From Trichormus variabilis 0441 (GTDB lineage Bacteria > Cyanobacteriota > Cyanobacteriia > Cyanobacteriales > Nostocaceae): DNA of 64,000 nt. A program made the position numbers and the translations under genes. The stretch covers positions 5,894,501 through 5,958,500 of the forward strand of contig NZ_CP047242.1 of the NCBI RefSeq assembly GCF_009856605.1, in the 5' to 3' direction. The notes below the pieces were generated by a model. It had not been told where the DNA came from, ran no database searches, and was given only the letters and a program-made list of their open reading frames with translations. The number at the start of each line of letters is the position of its first letter. Positions within the stretch are counted from its first letter, which is position 1. Shown here piece after piece: positions 9,115-18,359 of the stretch.

Positions 9115-9516
9115 GTTGCTATTAGAGACTAACTCTTCTATGATTATCAGGTTATTTATATCTGTTTATTCATATCAGTCATTTTACTAGCTTTTACAAG
9201 TACGCTTTAAAGAATTTCCATTTATTTTCTTATACATTGAAGTACACACACTATTTTATTTGTTGTTATACAAATTTAAAAAAGAATACGACGGATAAAT
9301 ACGGACGTACCCTGATTCTGTTTGGCATTCATAATTTTGAATTTGTATTATATTTACTCAGAAATCGTATATTTTCCGCAAGTGGATACTCCACAAAGAT
9401 GTTTACCCTAAAACATTTTAAGTATTAATAATTATTATACTTAGTTGACTTGTACTGACAAATTTTTGTATGTAAAATGGGGTGAATTTAATTAATTCTA
9501 TTTCCAAGGAATAAGA
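9115..9516. other. AT-rich gap with no supported gene
   Basis: 402 bp of low GC. The only reading frame above 60 codons (9237-9428) has no recognisable motif and an unlikely composition. The promoter of the following methyltransferase gene probably lies near the right end. No hairpin or repeat of note was seen. Confidence 0.6.
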
Positions 9517-10305
9517 ATGAAGCAAATTAAGAAGTTTGTTAAGAATGTTATTCAGCAAATTTTTCGTTTCATGGGTTTTTATCTAAGTCCATTGCATAAT
9601 ACTCCTTTTGGCGTAGAGTGGGGGCAAGATATTAACTATTTACTAGATGGCAAAAATTTGGAATTAGTAATAGATGTTGGGGCTAATATTGGGCAGACTG
9701 TGTATGAAGTTTTAAGGTATTTTCCACAGAGTCGTATTTATTGCTTTGAGCCTGTTCCTTCTACTTTCAACCGACTAAATGAAGAGGTAGGTGTATTTTC
9801 CAATGTATATCCTTATAATATGGCTCTTGGAGATAAGCCGTCTACACTTTCAATGATTGCAGAACCTTTTGCACAAAAAAATACTCTAGTTTTTGATGTT
9901 GAAAAGACCAAGAACAATAACATCGAAGTAGTTGATGTCAAAGTAGATACACTTGATCAATTCTGCTTAACCAATAATATCGACAAAATCAGCTTGTTAA
10001 AAGTTGATACAGAGGGCTACGAGATGAAAGTTTTAAAGGGGGCAGAACAGTTACTTTCCTCAGGTTGCATTGATTATATTCTTATAGAGTGTGACTTTTT
10101 GAAGCGAGCCGATCAACCCCACGGTGACTTTATTGAGATCCTGAAGTATCTACAATCTTTTCAATACAATGTAGTTTCTTTTTACACAGGTGGAGTTGAT
10201 CATCTAGGCTGGATATGGGGAGATGTACTTTTCCGCAAAATAAGTAATGATGAGACGGTTTTTGCTATGTCACCATTTCCTAGACAACAAGTTTCAATTG
10301 GGTAG
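9517..10305 (+). CDS. FkbM-family SAM-dependent methyltransferase
   Basis: A 262-residue class I methyltransferase. The SAM-binding motif I is V-I-D-V-G-A-N-I-G-Q-T (residues 51-61), followed by the acidic end of beta 2 at I-Y-C-F-E-P-V. Further on comes S-L-L-K-V-D-T-E-G-Y-E, the FkbM family signature. Members methylate hydroxyl groups of sugars or polyketide-like products, and the acceptor is unknown here. The GC content is lower than in its neighbours and it stands alone between AT-rich gaps, which would fit a horizontally acquired cell-surface glycan gene. A start codon shortly after GGAATAAGA suits initiation. Confidence 0.88.
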   Translation: MKQIKKFVKNVIQQIFRFMGFYLSPLHNTPFGVEWGQDINYLLDGKNLELVIDVGANIGQTVYEVLRYFPQSRIYCFEPVPSTFNRLNEEVGVFSNVYPYNMALGDKPSTLSMIAEPFAQKNTLVFDVEKTKNNNIEVVDVKVDTLDQFCLTNNIDKISLLKVDTEGYEMKVLKGAEQLLSSGCIDYILIECDFLKRADQPHGDFIEILKYLQSFQYNVVSFYTGGVDHLGWIWGDVLFRKISNDETVFAMSPFPRQQVSIG

Positions 10306-10427
10306 TTGTGAAGGTTAAATTTCCTGTTAAGGTGATGTTTTAAAAGTCATTATTTATAGATGGGTTAATTGGTATCAATAAATTCATAAATCATAACTAA
10401 TCACTTTTAAAACAACCTTTAAGCCTC

Positions 10428-10452
10428 TTGGGGTTTACGGAGTAAACCCCAA
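10428..10452. terminator. Perfect hairpin between convergent genes
   Basis: The 11-bp stem TTGGGGTTTAC/GTAAACCCCAA has a 3-base loop. It lies between the methyltransferase gene and the oppositely oriented sugar-binding protein gene, and may stop both transcripts. No long T-run follows on either side. Confidence 0.5.
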
Positions 10453-10571
10453 ATCATTACTTGACTTTTATGACTATTACTACAATGTAATACTAGGGAA
10501 TAGGAGAAATTTAGCAATTAGCAATAATTACGAGTTGCGTCGTAAGCTATTACAAATTATTCATCTAATCC

Positions 10572-11903
10572 CTAACGATTATTCCACTCCTGCGACGCAT
10601 CCTCTACAGCTTTATCTACCGTTTTTTCCCCTAACATTGCAGCTTGTAAGTTGTCATAAATCGCCTTTTGTAGCTTCTTAATATCCTTTAAAGCCGGGGT
10701 GAGAATTTCTGCTTGTTGTAATTGCTGCGCGCTGACAACTCGCGCTTTTTCTACTGTGGAAGCATCAGCCGGAATATCTTTAAAATAACTATCAGCTAGT
10801 GCTTTAGTTGTGGATGGTAAAACATTTGCAGCTTTAGCAAAAGCTAATTGATTTTCGTCATTGGTGACAAATAAAGCAAATTTCACCGCCGCATCTGGTT
10901 GTTTTGTATCGCGGGGAACGACGATATTCATCACAGCTACATTTTTCTTACCTGTATCGCCAGTGAGTTGGGGAGCGATCGCCGAAGCTTGAGCAATTTT
11001 TGGGGCGTTGGTGGCGATCGTTTTCAGAAATTCAGGCCCAGAAGCTAGAAAGGCCGTTTCTCCAGATTGATATAAATCAATTGCGTGGCGATGTCCTTGA
11101 GTTAGTGCTTCTTTTGGTAATAAGCCTTTTTTGTAAAGGTCTACCCAATACTGAAACGCGGCTTTTCCTTGGGGTGAATTAAAAGCAGCTTTGCCTTCAG
11201 TATCTACTAGGGTTGCTCCCATCTGTACAAAAGACTGTAAGACTTCACCGGAATCTTGCGGTACAAACGTCACAAAAAACGCGTATTTCCCTGTCTTATC
11301 TTTAATTTGTTGCGCCGCTTGTGCTAATTCTGCGTAAGTAGCAGGTGGTTTACTGATACCTGCCTGTTTTAATAAATCAGTGTTATAAATGGTTAGCCTC
11401 GTTGTGAGGTACCAAGGAACGCCAAAACTTTTGCCATTCAGAGTACTGGCTTTCCAAATGTTCGGAAGATAGGAGGAACGTGCTTCCTGCGGGACTTTTG
11501 TATTCAAATCTAACCAGGCATTTCGTCCTGCTAGTTGAGAAGCAAAATCTGGATTGAGGTTAACAACATCAGGTGGCGTTTTCGCGGAGACAGCTGTTAA
11601 AATTTTGTTCTCCATTGCCGCCCAGGGTACATCTACCCAGTTCACCTTTATACCCGGATTTTGGGTTTCAAAATTCGCAATCAGACTTTGGAAGTAGTTA
11701 TTAAATTGAGGTTGGAGTTGCATAGTCCAAAACTCAATATTTGCTGTTCCCGAAGCAGTTTGCTGTGTATTTGTATTAACGTTTCCTGTGCTGCAACTGA
11801 CCATCCAACTGGTGATTAAACCCAGCATTGCACAAGCAATAAATTTTTTTAATTTTTGCAATTGAATCATCTTACCAGTATTTTTACGCTTGATCAGGGA
11901 CAA
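10572..11903 (-). CDS. ABC sugar-type solute-binding lipoprotein (family 1)
   Basis: A 443-residue extracytoplasmic solute-binding protein of the maltose/glycerol-3-phosphate type. A basic N-terminus and hydrophobic helix lead to the lipobox W-M-V-S-C, so the mature protein begins at that Cys and is membrane-anchored in the periplasm. The start of the mature domain, I-E-F-W-T-M, and the later blocks with G-I-K-V-N-W-V-D-V-P-W and P-D-V-V-N-L-N-P-D fit this family. Two starts are possible: the first ATG, or the ATG 11 codons later (M-I-Q-L-Q-K-L-K-K), which gives a more usual signal peptide. No permease or ATPase genes are adjacent, so it must work with components encoded elsewhere. The substrate is unknown. 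Confidence 0.88.
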   Translation of the reverse strand: MSLIKRKNTGKMIQLQKLKKFIACAMLGLITSWMVSCSTGNVNTNTQQTASGTANIEFWTMQLQPQFNNYFQSLIANFETQNPGIKVNWVDVPWAAMENKILTAVSAKTPPDVVNLNPDFASQLAGRNAWLDLNTKVPQEARSSYLPNIWKASTLNGKSFGVPWYLTTRLTIYNTDLLKQAGISKPPATYAELAQAAQQIKDKTGKYAFFVTFVPQDSGEVLQSFVQMGATLVDTEGKAAFNSPQGKAAFQYWVDLYKKGLLPKEALTQGHRHAIDLYQSGETAFLASGPEFLKTIATNAPKIAQASAIAPQLTGDTGKKNVAVMNIVVPRDTKQPDAAVKFALFVTNDENQLAFAKAANVLPSTTKALADSYFKDIPADASTVEKARVVSAQQLQQAEILTPALKDIKKLQKAIYDNLQAAMLGEKTVDKAVEDASQEWNNR

Positions 11904-11956
11904 AAGCTTATGCAGAATTGTCGAGATTATAGGCTAAATAAAACCGCGTTGCGGAG

Positions 11957-11990
11957 TCATTAGTCTTTAGTCATTAGTCATTAGTAAACC
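11957..11990. repeat. AGTCATT heptamer repeat
   Basis: Several tandem copies of TAGTCAT upstream of both the sugar-binding protein gene and pilM, inside the divergent intergenic region. Confidence 0.7.
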
Positions 11991-12102
11991 ATATCAACTT
12001 AGGCATTAGCCCTAAAGCAATATATATACTCAAAAAACTCATAACTAATGACCACTTAAGTCAATTTTAAATTTTCACTTTAGCAGTTTGGCGGGCATAA
12101 AT

Positions 12103-13212
12103 GTGGTGAAAAGTTTCAGTAGTCTGTTTGGCAAATCTCATAGAGGGGTGGGTGTAGAAATTGCACCAGAACGGGTGAATGTAGTTCAAATACGCAAGCA
12201 GCGCCAAGGCTTGAAACTTGAATCTTTAACATCAGTTCCAGTTCCGGAGGGGATTGTCACTGATGGTCAAATCACCGATCCTCCAGCGATGGCGCAATTA
12301 ATTCAGCAGGCGCTGGCTGAAAGCAAAATCAAAAAAGTATCTCGTGTGGCTACTGGTGTACCCGGACGAGATTCCATTGTCCGCATCATACCCGTACCAT
12401 CAGAGTTGGATGACAAAGAATTACGGGATATGGTGTTAAATCACGAAGCCGGGTTGTATTTACCCTATCCTCGTGAAGAAGCTGATGTAGATTATCAGAA
12501 ACTTGGGTACTTTGTGGATGAGGATGGCATTGAAAAAGTACGGGTGCTGTTAGTTGCTACCCGCAAGGAGGTGACAGATACATATATTAGTACTTTTGAG
12601 CAGGCAGGCTTACAAATTGGTGTTTTAGAAATTAACAGTTTTGCACTAATTCGGACAATTCGTGATCAACTGCGGCAATTTGGGCCAGAAGAAGCAACGG
12701 TACTAGTTGATATAGAGTTCGACAGTACAGAAATTGCGATCATCATTAATGGCGTACCACAATTTTCCCGTACTGTCCCCATTGGCACTTATCAAATGCA
12801 AATGGCATTTGCTAGAGCTATGAGTTTGCCCACTTCCAGAGATATGGAAATGTTACAGGGATTGGTGATTCCTGTAAATTCCGTAGAGAGCGATAAAACG
12901 GGAATGACGGAAACCGACCCCGGTATTGCTGGCGTATTGCGAATCCTGGGAGAACTAACAGATGAGCTACGCCGTTCTATTGATTTTTACTTAAATCAGA
13001 GTGAAAACGTAGAAATAGCCCAGATTTTATTGGGTGGGCCTGGTGGCGGACTAGAACAACTTCATGAGTTTTTTACTCAGCGTTTAAGTATTCCTACCAG
13101 TCAAATCGATCCTATAGGGTCTTTGTCCTTGCAAGTTGATGAAGAAAAATATCCCTCTACACAACGTTCTGGCTTAGGAATAGTCCTTGGTTTAGGAATG
13201 AGGGAGGTATGA
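12103..13212 (+). CDS. pilM: Type IV pilus inner-membrane assembly ATPase-like protein PilM
   Basis: An actin-like cytoplasmic protein that sits on the inner face of the type IV pilus alignment complex and binds the N-terminus of PilN. The sequence has the FtsA/PilM fold: G-V-G-V-E-I-A near the start, the D-I-E-F-D-S-T-E phosphate-2-like strand, and I-L-L-G-G-P-G-G-G. There is no ATG. I chose GTG 12103 (369 residues, beginning M-V-K-S-F-S-S-L-F). A TTG 15 bases upstream is equally possible. It is first in a four-gene cluster with pilN, pilO and pilQ. Confidence 0.93.
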   Translation: MVKSFSSLFGKSHRGVGVEIAPERVNVVQIRKQRQGLKLESLTSVPVPEGIVTDGQITDPPAMAQLIQQALAESKIKKVSRVATGVPGRDSIVRIIPVPSELDDKELRDMVLNHEAGLYLPYPREEADVDYQKLGYFVDEDGIEKVRVLLVATRKEVTDTYISTFEQAGLQIGVLEINSFALIRTIRDQLRQFGPEEATVLVDIEFDSTEIAIIINGVPQFSRTVPIGTYQMQMAFARAMSLPTSRDMEMLQGLVIPVNSVESDKTGMTETDPGIAGVLRILGELTDELRRSIDFYLNQSENVEIAQILLGGPGGGLEQLHEFFTQRLSIPTSQIDPIGSLSLQVDEEKYPSTQRSGLGIVLGLGMREV

Positions 13213-13307
13213 TACCAATTCAAAATTAGATCGGATTCCTATAGAAAAGTCGGGTTTGATGAGGATTTCCGGTTTTCAGTCTGTGTCCCTGTTTTGGAGA
13301 ATTGGTA
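13213..13307. repeat. 95-bp element with 9-bp inverted ends between pilM and pilN
   Basis: The ends TACCAATTC and GAATTGGTA are exact inverses. The left end begins directly after the pilM stop. A shorter relative with the same ends lies after pilQ (17401-17448). The frame does not continue through it. Confidence 0.6.
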
Positions 13308-13314
13308 TAAGAGA

Positions 13315-14082
13315 ATGTATGGATTAGATATTAATTTTCTCAAAGACCGCCCAGCTTACCAGTCAAATAACAAGTCCGAGAAAAAACCGGGTATTAAATT
13401 GCCATCTGGGAGCTTATTACCCATGTATTTGGGCGTTGGCGTAGGTCTTTGTTTTCCGATATTTGTCGGTGGTGGGTTGTTATTTTTACAGGCGAAAACT
13501 GCGGAATTAGAGCAGGCGATCGCCCTACTGGATGAAGAAAGTAAGAAGCTGGATGCAGAAATCGCCAGCATTACCAAAATCAAGGAACAGACTGGCGCTG
13601 TCAAAGCCGACACCCAAAGTTTGGTGATGGTGTTTGACCAGATTCGTCCTTGGTCAGCAATGTTAGAAGATTTGCGCGATCGCATTCCCGCAAGTGTGCA
13701 GATTGAAACCGTTAGACAAACACCACCTACACCCCCAGCCGCAGGACAGCCTGCTGGTAATCCAGCCGGTGGGATAGAAATTACTGGCTTGGCTCGTTCC
13801 TTTAACGATGTCAATGACTTCTTATTACTCTTACAGCAATCCCGTTTTTTGAAGTCTGCTGACAGCAAAATTATCACAGCCAGCCTAGTAGATGCACCAG
13901 TACAAACTGGTGGTAGCAACAGTGCGGGAATTAAACCACCCCAAGTAGTTAAATACACTATTCAATCCAGCCTCAGTGATGTTCCAGCCTCTGAATTAAT
14001 TCGGGAGTTAGAACAAAAAGGCACTGTCGGACTGGTGACTCGGATTCGAGCTATGCAACAAACAGGAGTCATTACAAGATGA
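13315..14082 (+). CDS. pilN: Type IV pilus assembly protein PilN
   Basis: A bitopic inner-membrane protein of the pilus alignment complex. With the ATG at 13315 it is 255 residues. The N-terminus Y-G-L-D-I-N-F-L-K-D-R-P is the cytosolic PilM-binding motif (I-N-L-L-P in many bacteria). One membrane span lies at about residues 37-60. A coiled coil (residues about 63-95) and a ferredoxin-like periplasmic domain follow. A longer start at TTG 13294 is possible but falls in the inverted-repeat element. It contains a Pro/Ala/Gly-rich linker near residues 140-155. It overlaps pilO by 4 bases (ATGA). Confidence 0.92.
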   Translation: MYGLDINFLKDRPAYQSNNKSEKKPGIKLPSGSLLPMYLGVGVGLCFPIFVGGGLLFLQAKTAELEQAIALLDEESKKLDAEIASITKIKEQTGAVKADTQSLVMVFDQIRPWSAMLEDLRDRIPASVQIETVRQTPPTPPAAGQPAGNPAGGIEITGLARSFNDVNDFLLLLQQSRFLKSADSKIITASLVDAPVQTGGSNSAGIKPPQVVKYTIQSSLSDVPASELIRELEQKGTVGLVTRIRAMQQTGVITR

Positions 14083-14840
14083 CGCTGAGCGAAGATTTAA
14101 ATTTTGCCGAACAGGCTGCTGATGTAGAAGCGGCCGCATCAAATTATCCCGTTGTCTTTGGTATTAGTTTCACACCTAAAATCATTGGCATTCTCGTAGG
14201 TGTAGTGGGTCTAGCTGGTGCTTTGTATATGCTCCTGAATATGGTTATGCCAGCTTGGGATACCTATCAGCAGAAGCAAACTCAAAGTGCCGAATTAGAA
14301 GGTCAAGTATTGCAAAAGAAAACCACTGTTAAACAAAAGGGCAAAATCACAGAAGAACTAGCCCAAGCTCAACAGCAAAGACAACAGGTTCTAGCTTTAT
14401 TTGCTGATGAAAAAACCTTAGATACCATGCTGCTGGATCTAAATCGCTTAGTAGAAGCCGGCAACGCTAAAACTCCTCTCAATGCGGTGAGAGCTAAACT
14501 ACAAAAATTTGTGCCAGCTATCCAAAAACCAGAGCCTGTTAATGATGGGTCGCTAGGAACAGCAGTTGACGGTAAACTGAAACGCTCTAGCGTTAATGTC
14601 GAAATTATCGGCACTTATGAACAAACACAATCGATTATTCGTAATATAGAACGTTTACAGCCTTTATTAATAGTTAAAGACTATCAATCAACATTAGCTA
14701 ATGTACAGGCTACTGATAGGTCAGGCAAACCCACACGCAGGTTAGGCCCAGCACCAATTACCACATCTTTTCAACTGCAAGCATTAATGCCCTTAAGTCC
14801 TGAAGAGGCTGCGGCTGCTCAGGCTCCGCCCAAGAAGTAG
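14079..14840 (+). CDS. pilO: Type IV pilus assembly protein PilO
   Basis: A 253-residue bitopic protein that pairs with PilN in the periplasm. It has a short cytosolic part, one transmembrane helix at about residues 29-53 and a Gln-rich coiled coil at about 62-115. A C-terminal ferredoxin-like domain follows, with S-V-N-V-E-I-I-G-T-Y-E-Q, the family's typical strand before the ring-forming helix. The start overlaps the pilN stop (ATGA), which indicates translational coupling. No pilP gene follows, as is usual in cyanobacteria. The next gene is pilQ. Confidence 0.92.
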   Translation: MTLSEDLNFAEQAADVEAAASNYPVVFGISFTPKIIGILVGVVGLAGALYMLLNMVMPAWDTYQQKQTQSAELEGQVLQKKTTVKQKGKITEELAQAQQQRQQVLALFADEKTLDTMLLDLNRLVEAGNAKTPLNAVRAKLQKFVPAIQKPEPVNDGSLGTAVDGKLKRSSVNVEIIGTYEQTQSIIRNIERLQPLLIVKDYQSTLANVQATDRSGKPTRRLGPAPITTSFQLQALMPLSPEEAAAAQAPPKK

Positions 14841-14875
14841 AGGGGCAGGGAGCAGGGGGCAGGGAGCAGGGGGAG
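14841..14875. repeat. GGGAGCAGGGGGCA short repeat
   Basis: G-rich short tandem repeat of about 35 bp directly after pilO. It is the same type as 26131-26203. Confidence 0.7.
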
Positions 14876-14957
14876 AAATCTTATTCAATACTCTCTACTC
14901 AGCAGTTTTTACTTCGATATTTTTAGTTACAAGACTTTATTAGGTGAGGAATGAACT

Positions 14958-17393
14958 GTGAAACACGTTCATGGTAATGGATTAGTTTTAGGTGCTGCTG
15001 CTTTTGTATTTTTGGCAGCACAGCCTGTGTGGGCGCAAACCACACAAATTACAGAAGTCAAGCTAAATCCAGGCAATGGTGGACTTAGCGTTGTTTTAAA
15101 AACTTCTGCCGGTTCTCGTCCACAAGTTTTTACAACAAAAAGAGGTAAAGCTTTAGTTGCAGATGTTATTAATACGCAACTACGGCTTCCACAAGGTAAT
15201 AACTTTCGCCAAGATAAACCTGCGGCGGGAATTGCCTCCGTTGAGGTGGTGCAACTAGATGCTAATAGTATCCGCGTCATCGTGACTGGTGATACTGATG
15301 CACCAGTTAGCCAACCTGTCACCCGTCAACAAGATGGCATCACCCTCAGCTTAACGCCATCATCAGGCACCACAGCATCAGCGCCAGTCACCCCCAGACC
15401 ACCTGTATCTACAACACCGCCAGCTGCTACCCCAGCACAAACAGGAGCCGTCCCCAATGTGCTTGTACCTAATCCAGTAGTAACAATTGATGGCAAACCA
15501 GCCCAGCCTGCTGGCCCTGGTCAACCACTAAGCCAAGCGCCGCCGTTCTTACCTAGAGCCGTTGCCCCTCCTGTTGGGGATATTGCCATTTCTGCGACTG
15601 ATGCTTCGCCCAGTACGATAGATTTAGGTACTCAGGAACGTGTGCCTCGTCTGGTGTTGCGGGATGCACCAGTTAGGGAAGTTTTATCATTACTGGCTCG
15701 TGCTGCCAATCTAAACTTAGCTTATATAAGTGATGGAGCTGGTGGGACACCTGGGGCTGGAGGTCAAGCCATTTCTCAAACAATTTCACTAGATATAGAA
15801 AATGAGCCAGTGCAAGATGTGTTTAACTATGTCTTGCGTCTGAGTGGTTTAGAAGCTAACCGGAGCAATAGAACGATTTTTGTTGGGCCGAAATTACCTA
15901 ACTCTACTCGTGATGTGGTGATGCGTAACCTGCGGCTTAATCAGGTAACTGTAGGGGTTGCTTTAAATTTCTTGGTTGGCTTGGGGGCTGAAAGTGCCAT
16001 TAGCCGTGAACGACTGGTTACTAGTGTTAATGCTGTACCTGTAGGCGGTGCAGCTAATGCCGCAGTCACACAAACTCAAACTACTACAGAAAGCAGAATA
16101 GAGACTCAAAGAGTTGATTTTCAAGATTCCAAGCCTTTATTAAGAGGTTTACAAGCATTAGGGGATGAGCGTACTAATTCTGTGACTTTGATTGGACCAC
16201 CCAAGCAAATAGAGATGGCAATAGCTCAACTAACTCAACTGGATATCCGTCGTCGTCAAGTGGTAGTAAACGTCAAAATTGTTGATGTCAACCTTTTAAA
16301 TCTTCAAGACACAAACGCGAGTTTTTCTTTTGGACTTGGTAACAACTACTTCACAAGTGATGGCGGTGCAGCAACTCTAAATTTTGGTGGTTCTAGACCA
16401 GCGACTAGTTCCGAAGTTGCAAACAGTTTGACTGGTACACCGACTATTGAAAATCCTATTACAGGAACGCCTTTTCTTAACCCCAACAGTAGCGTTTCTA
16501 TTCCAGGAACTACTCCAGGTACAGTAGTAGTAGACGCAAACGGCAACATTACTAGAGTTGCAAATCCTGGAAGTGGCTCTTTTTATCAACCGATTGCTCC
16601 TAGTAATACAAACCCCCTACAACCAGGTTTCTCTGATATTACTCCGGCAACTGATAACATCATTACAAGGAATGCGGATGGTACAACAACCATCACACAA
16701 GGTACCCTTGGTACAGCCACTACATCTTTACCAACTATATACCAATTCCCTAAACGTCTTCTCGCTAGTTTGCAGGCTCAGGTACAAAATGGCAACGCCA
16801 AAGTTTTGACTGATCCGACTTTGATTGTACAGGAAGGTCAACAGGCTGTAGTAAAACTAACTACAGAAGTGTTTGGAGGGTTTGAAGAGTCAGGGCAAAG
16901 TTCATCCACAGGATCAAATACTCAATCTTCCTCTACCAAAAAACCTATTATCAAAGAAGCTGGTCTAAGCCTTAATGTGAAAGTTGAGCGTATTGATGAT
17001 AATGGTTTTGTTTCTCTGTCCGTTGCACCAACCGTCTCTGCGCCTGGTGGTTCAACACAAACTAGTGATGGTCAGATTACCTTGTTATCAGCTAGAAGTC
17101 TTCAATCTGGTTTAATCCGTCTGCGAGATGGTCAAACATTAATTCTCAGTGGCATTATTCAAGAATCAGATAGATCAACTGTATCCAAGCTTCCTATCTT
17201 AGGTGATCTTCCGTTGATTGGTTCACTATTTAGAAAAACCAACAGAACCAATGAGCGTAGAGAGGTAATTGTACTTCTGACACCTCAGGTTATGGATGAC
17301 TCTCAAAACTCTTCTTACGGCTACAACTACAGTCCTAGCCCAGAAGTACGTCAATTGCTTGAGCGTCGTGGTTTAAATACTCCCAGGCGGTAA
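14958..17393 (+). CDS. pilQ: Type IV pilus secretin PilQ
   Basis: The outer-membrane channel through which the pilus fibre passes. The 811-residue protein starts at GTG, with GTGAGGA 7 bases upstream as ribosome binding site. Order: signal peptide (1-27, ending V-W-A-Q), AMIN domain (about 30-135, binds peptidoglycan), Pro/Thr-rich linker, STN domain (about 225-300, P-V-R-E-V-L-S-L-L-A), N1-type ring domains, then the secretin core. In the core, K-V-L-T-D-P-T-L-I-V and K-L-P-I-L-G-D-L-P-L-I-G-S-L-F are the signature. The segment at about 450-590 has a low-complexity Asn/Thr/Gly-rich insert. PilQ closes the pilM-N-O-Q cluster, which drives twitching motility and DNA uptake. Confidence 0.95.
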   Translation: MKHVHGNGLVLGAAAFVFLAAQPVWAQTTQITEVKLNPGNGGLSVVLKTSAGSRPQVFTTKRGKALVADVINTQLRLPQGNNFRQDKPAAGIASVEVVQLDANSIRVIVTGDTDAPVSQPVTRQQDGITLSLTPSSGTTASAPVTPRPPVSTTPPAATPAQTGAVPNVLVPNPVVTIDGKPAQPAGPGQPLSQAPPFLPRAVAPPVGDIAISATDASPSTIDLGTQERVPRLVLRDAPVREVLSLLARAANLNLAYISDGAGGTPGAGGQAISQTISLDIENEPVQDVFNYVLRLSGLEANRSNRTIFVGPKLPNSTRDVVMRNLRLNQVTVGVALNFLVGLGAESAISRERLVTSVNAVPVGGAANAAVTQTQTTTESRIETQRVDFQDSKPLLRGLQALGDERTNSVTLIGPPKQIEMAIAQLTQLDIRRRQVVVNVKIVDVNLLNLQDTNASFSFGLGNNYFTSDGGAATLNFGGSRPATSSEVANSLTGTPTIENPITGTPFLNPNSSVSIPGTTPGTVVVDANGNITRVANPGSGSFYQPIAPSNTNPLQPGFSDITPATDNIITRNADGTTTITQGTLGTATTSLPTIYQFPKRLLASLQAQVQNGNAKVLTDPTLIVQEGQQAVVKLTTEVFGGFEESGQSSSTGSNTQSSSTKKPIIKEAGLSLNVKVERIDDNGFVSLSVAPTVSAPGGSTQTSDGQITLLSARSLQSGLIRLRDGQTLILSGIIQESDRSTVSKLPILGDLPLIGSLFRKTNRTNERREVIVLLTPQVMDDSQNSSYGYNYSPSPEVRQLLERRGLNTPRR

Positions 17394-17400
17394 GATAGTG

Positions 17401-17448
17401 TACCAATTCGTAATTTCCAATGCTACCTGAGGCTTTGGCGAATTGGTA
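17401..17448. repeat. 48-bp inverted-repeat element after pilQ
   Basis: The ends TACCAATTCG and CGAATTGGTA are exact inverses, the same end type as the element between pilM and pilN. As RNA it forms a hairpin 8 bp after the pilQ stop and may help end the transcript. Confidence 0.6.
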
Positions 17449-17526
17449 TTCGTAATATAATTTCAATTTCTAGACTAGCCACAAGCTTTTGAGCTCTGTG
17501 GTATCTTTTTTTGATTTGAACAAAGA

Positions 17527-17853
17527 CTATAGGGATATCACGATTTCAGCAGCTTGGTCTGGTGCATGACGAGGGCGAAGATGTAAGGTGATTTCCGTAT
17601 CGAGTCGCTTGAGGAAAATTAGGAGTTTGCCCTCGCTAAACCGTTGAAATTCTCCTTTCATTAGATGAGATACTTCTGACTGGGGAATACTAAGAATTTC
17701 ACTGATTTCACGCTGTTTCAGATTGCGTTGTTTCAAGAGGCGGAGTACCTGAATCCCTATTTTGCCCCGCGTAAAAAGTTCCGAAGCATTCGACAAACCG
17801 AGGTCAGCGAATACGTTACCACTGCTTTCTTCAAAAACTGGTTCCTGTGTCAT
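17527..17853 (-). CDS. HigA-like antitoxin (XRE-type HTH)
   Basis: A 108-residue DNA-binding protein. The helix-turn-helix lies at about residues 44-75 (L-K-Q-R-E-I-S-E-I-L, then S-E-V-S-H-L-M-K-G). This is the pattern of the XRE/HTH_37 antitoxins that follow HigB-type toxins. It should bind and neutralise the upstream toxin and repress the operon. Its start overlaps the toxin stop by 4 bases. The order toxin first, antitoxin second is the reverse of most type II systems and is typical for higBA. The assignment is by family pattern and has not been tested. Confidence 0.85.
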   Translation of the reverse strand: MTQEPVFEESSGNVFADLGLSNASELFTRGKIGIQVLRLLKQRNLKQREISEILSIPQSEVSHLMKGEFQRFSEGKLLIFLKRLDTEITLHLRPRHAPDQAAEIVISL

Positions 17854-18221
17854 TCTTGCTTCTCTCTTGCTACTGCGTCTTTATAGCGTTGTTTGATCAG
17901 ATCAACATCAGCTAGTGGAGTTTTAATCCCCTGCTTTGATTTCTTTTGAAAAGCGTGCAGGACATAAATTTTCTCCCCAATCTTTACTGCGTAGACTGCT
18001 CTGTAAGTATCGGTGTCGTATCGTTTGACGATTTCATACACGCCACTTCCAACCCCTTTAAAAGGCTTGGCATCCATTGGTGTTTCCCCTGCTTGCACCA
18101 ATTGCAGAGCATAACCTACTGATGCACGCACCTCTTCAGGAAATGATCGGATATTTTTGAGAGAGTCTCCCATCCAAACGAGAGGCCGTAAAGGAATTTC
18201 TGTAATATCCTCATCATCCAT
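17850..18221 (-). CDS. HigB-like toxin (phage Gp49-like, RelE fold)
   Basis: A 123-residue protein of the phage-derived Gp49-like/HigB family, which are RelE-type mRNA interferases acting at the ribosome. Recognisable parts are F-P-E-E-V-R-A-S-V-G-Y-A-L near residue 27, K-P-F-K-G-V-G-S-G-V-Y-E-I, and the final strand Y-V-L-H-A-F-Q-K-K-S-K. In this last strand the basic residues line the active site. A 10-residue acidic leader precedes the fold. It is co-transcribed with the HigA-like gene. No other phage genes are nearby, so this looks like a stand-alone chromosomal module. Confidence 0.85.
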   Translation of the reverse strand: MDDEDITEIPLRPLVWMGDSLKNIRSFPEEVRASVGYALQLVQAGETPMDAKPFKGVGSGVYEIVKRYDTDTYRAVYAVKIGEKIYVLHAFQKKSKQGIKTPLADVDLIKQRYKDAVAREKQE

Positions 18222-18359
18222 TTTATATGAAATTTCCTATAAATAAAACAAGTCAGACAATAGCATGAAATGTCCACCACACTATTTTTCTTGACTGTAA
18301 TATTTTCATATTCACATTGAGTTGAGGAATTTGGCTTTCTACTTTTGCAATGTTTCTCT

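Noticed and set aside
9237..9428. 63-codon frame in the gap after folC
   Set aside because: AT-rich, no recognisable motif, no ribosome-binding site.
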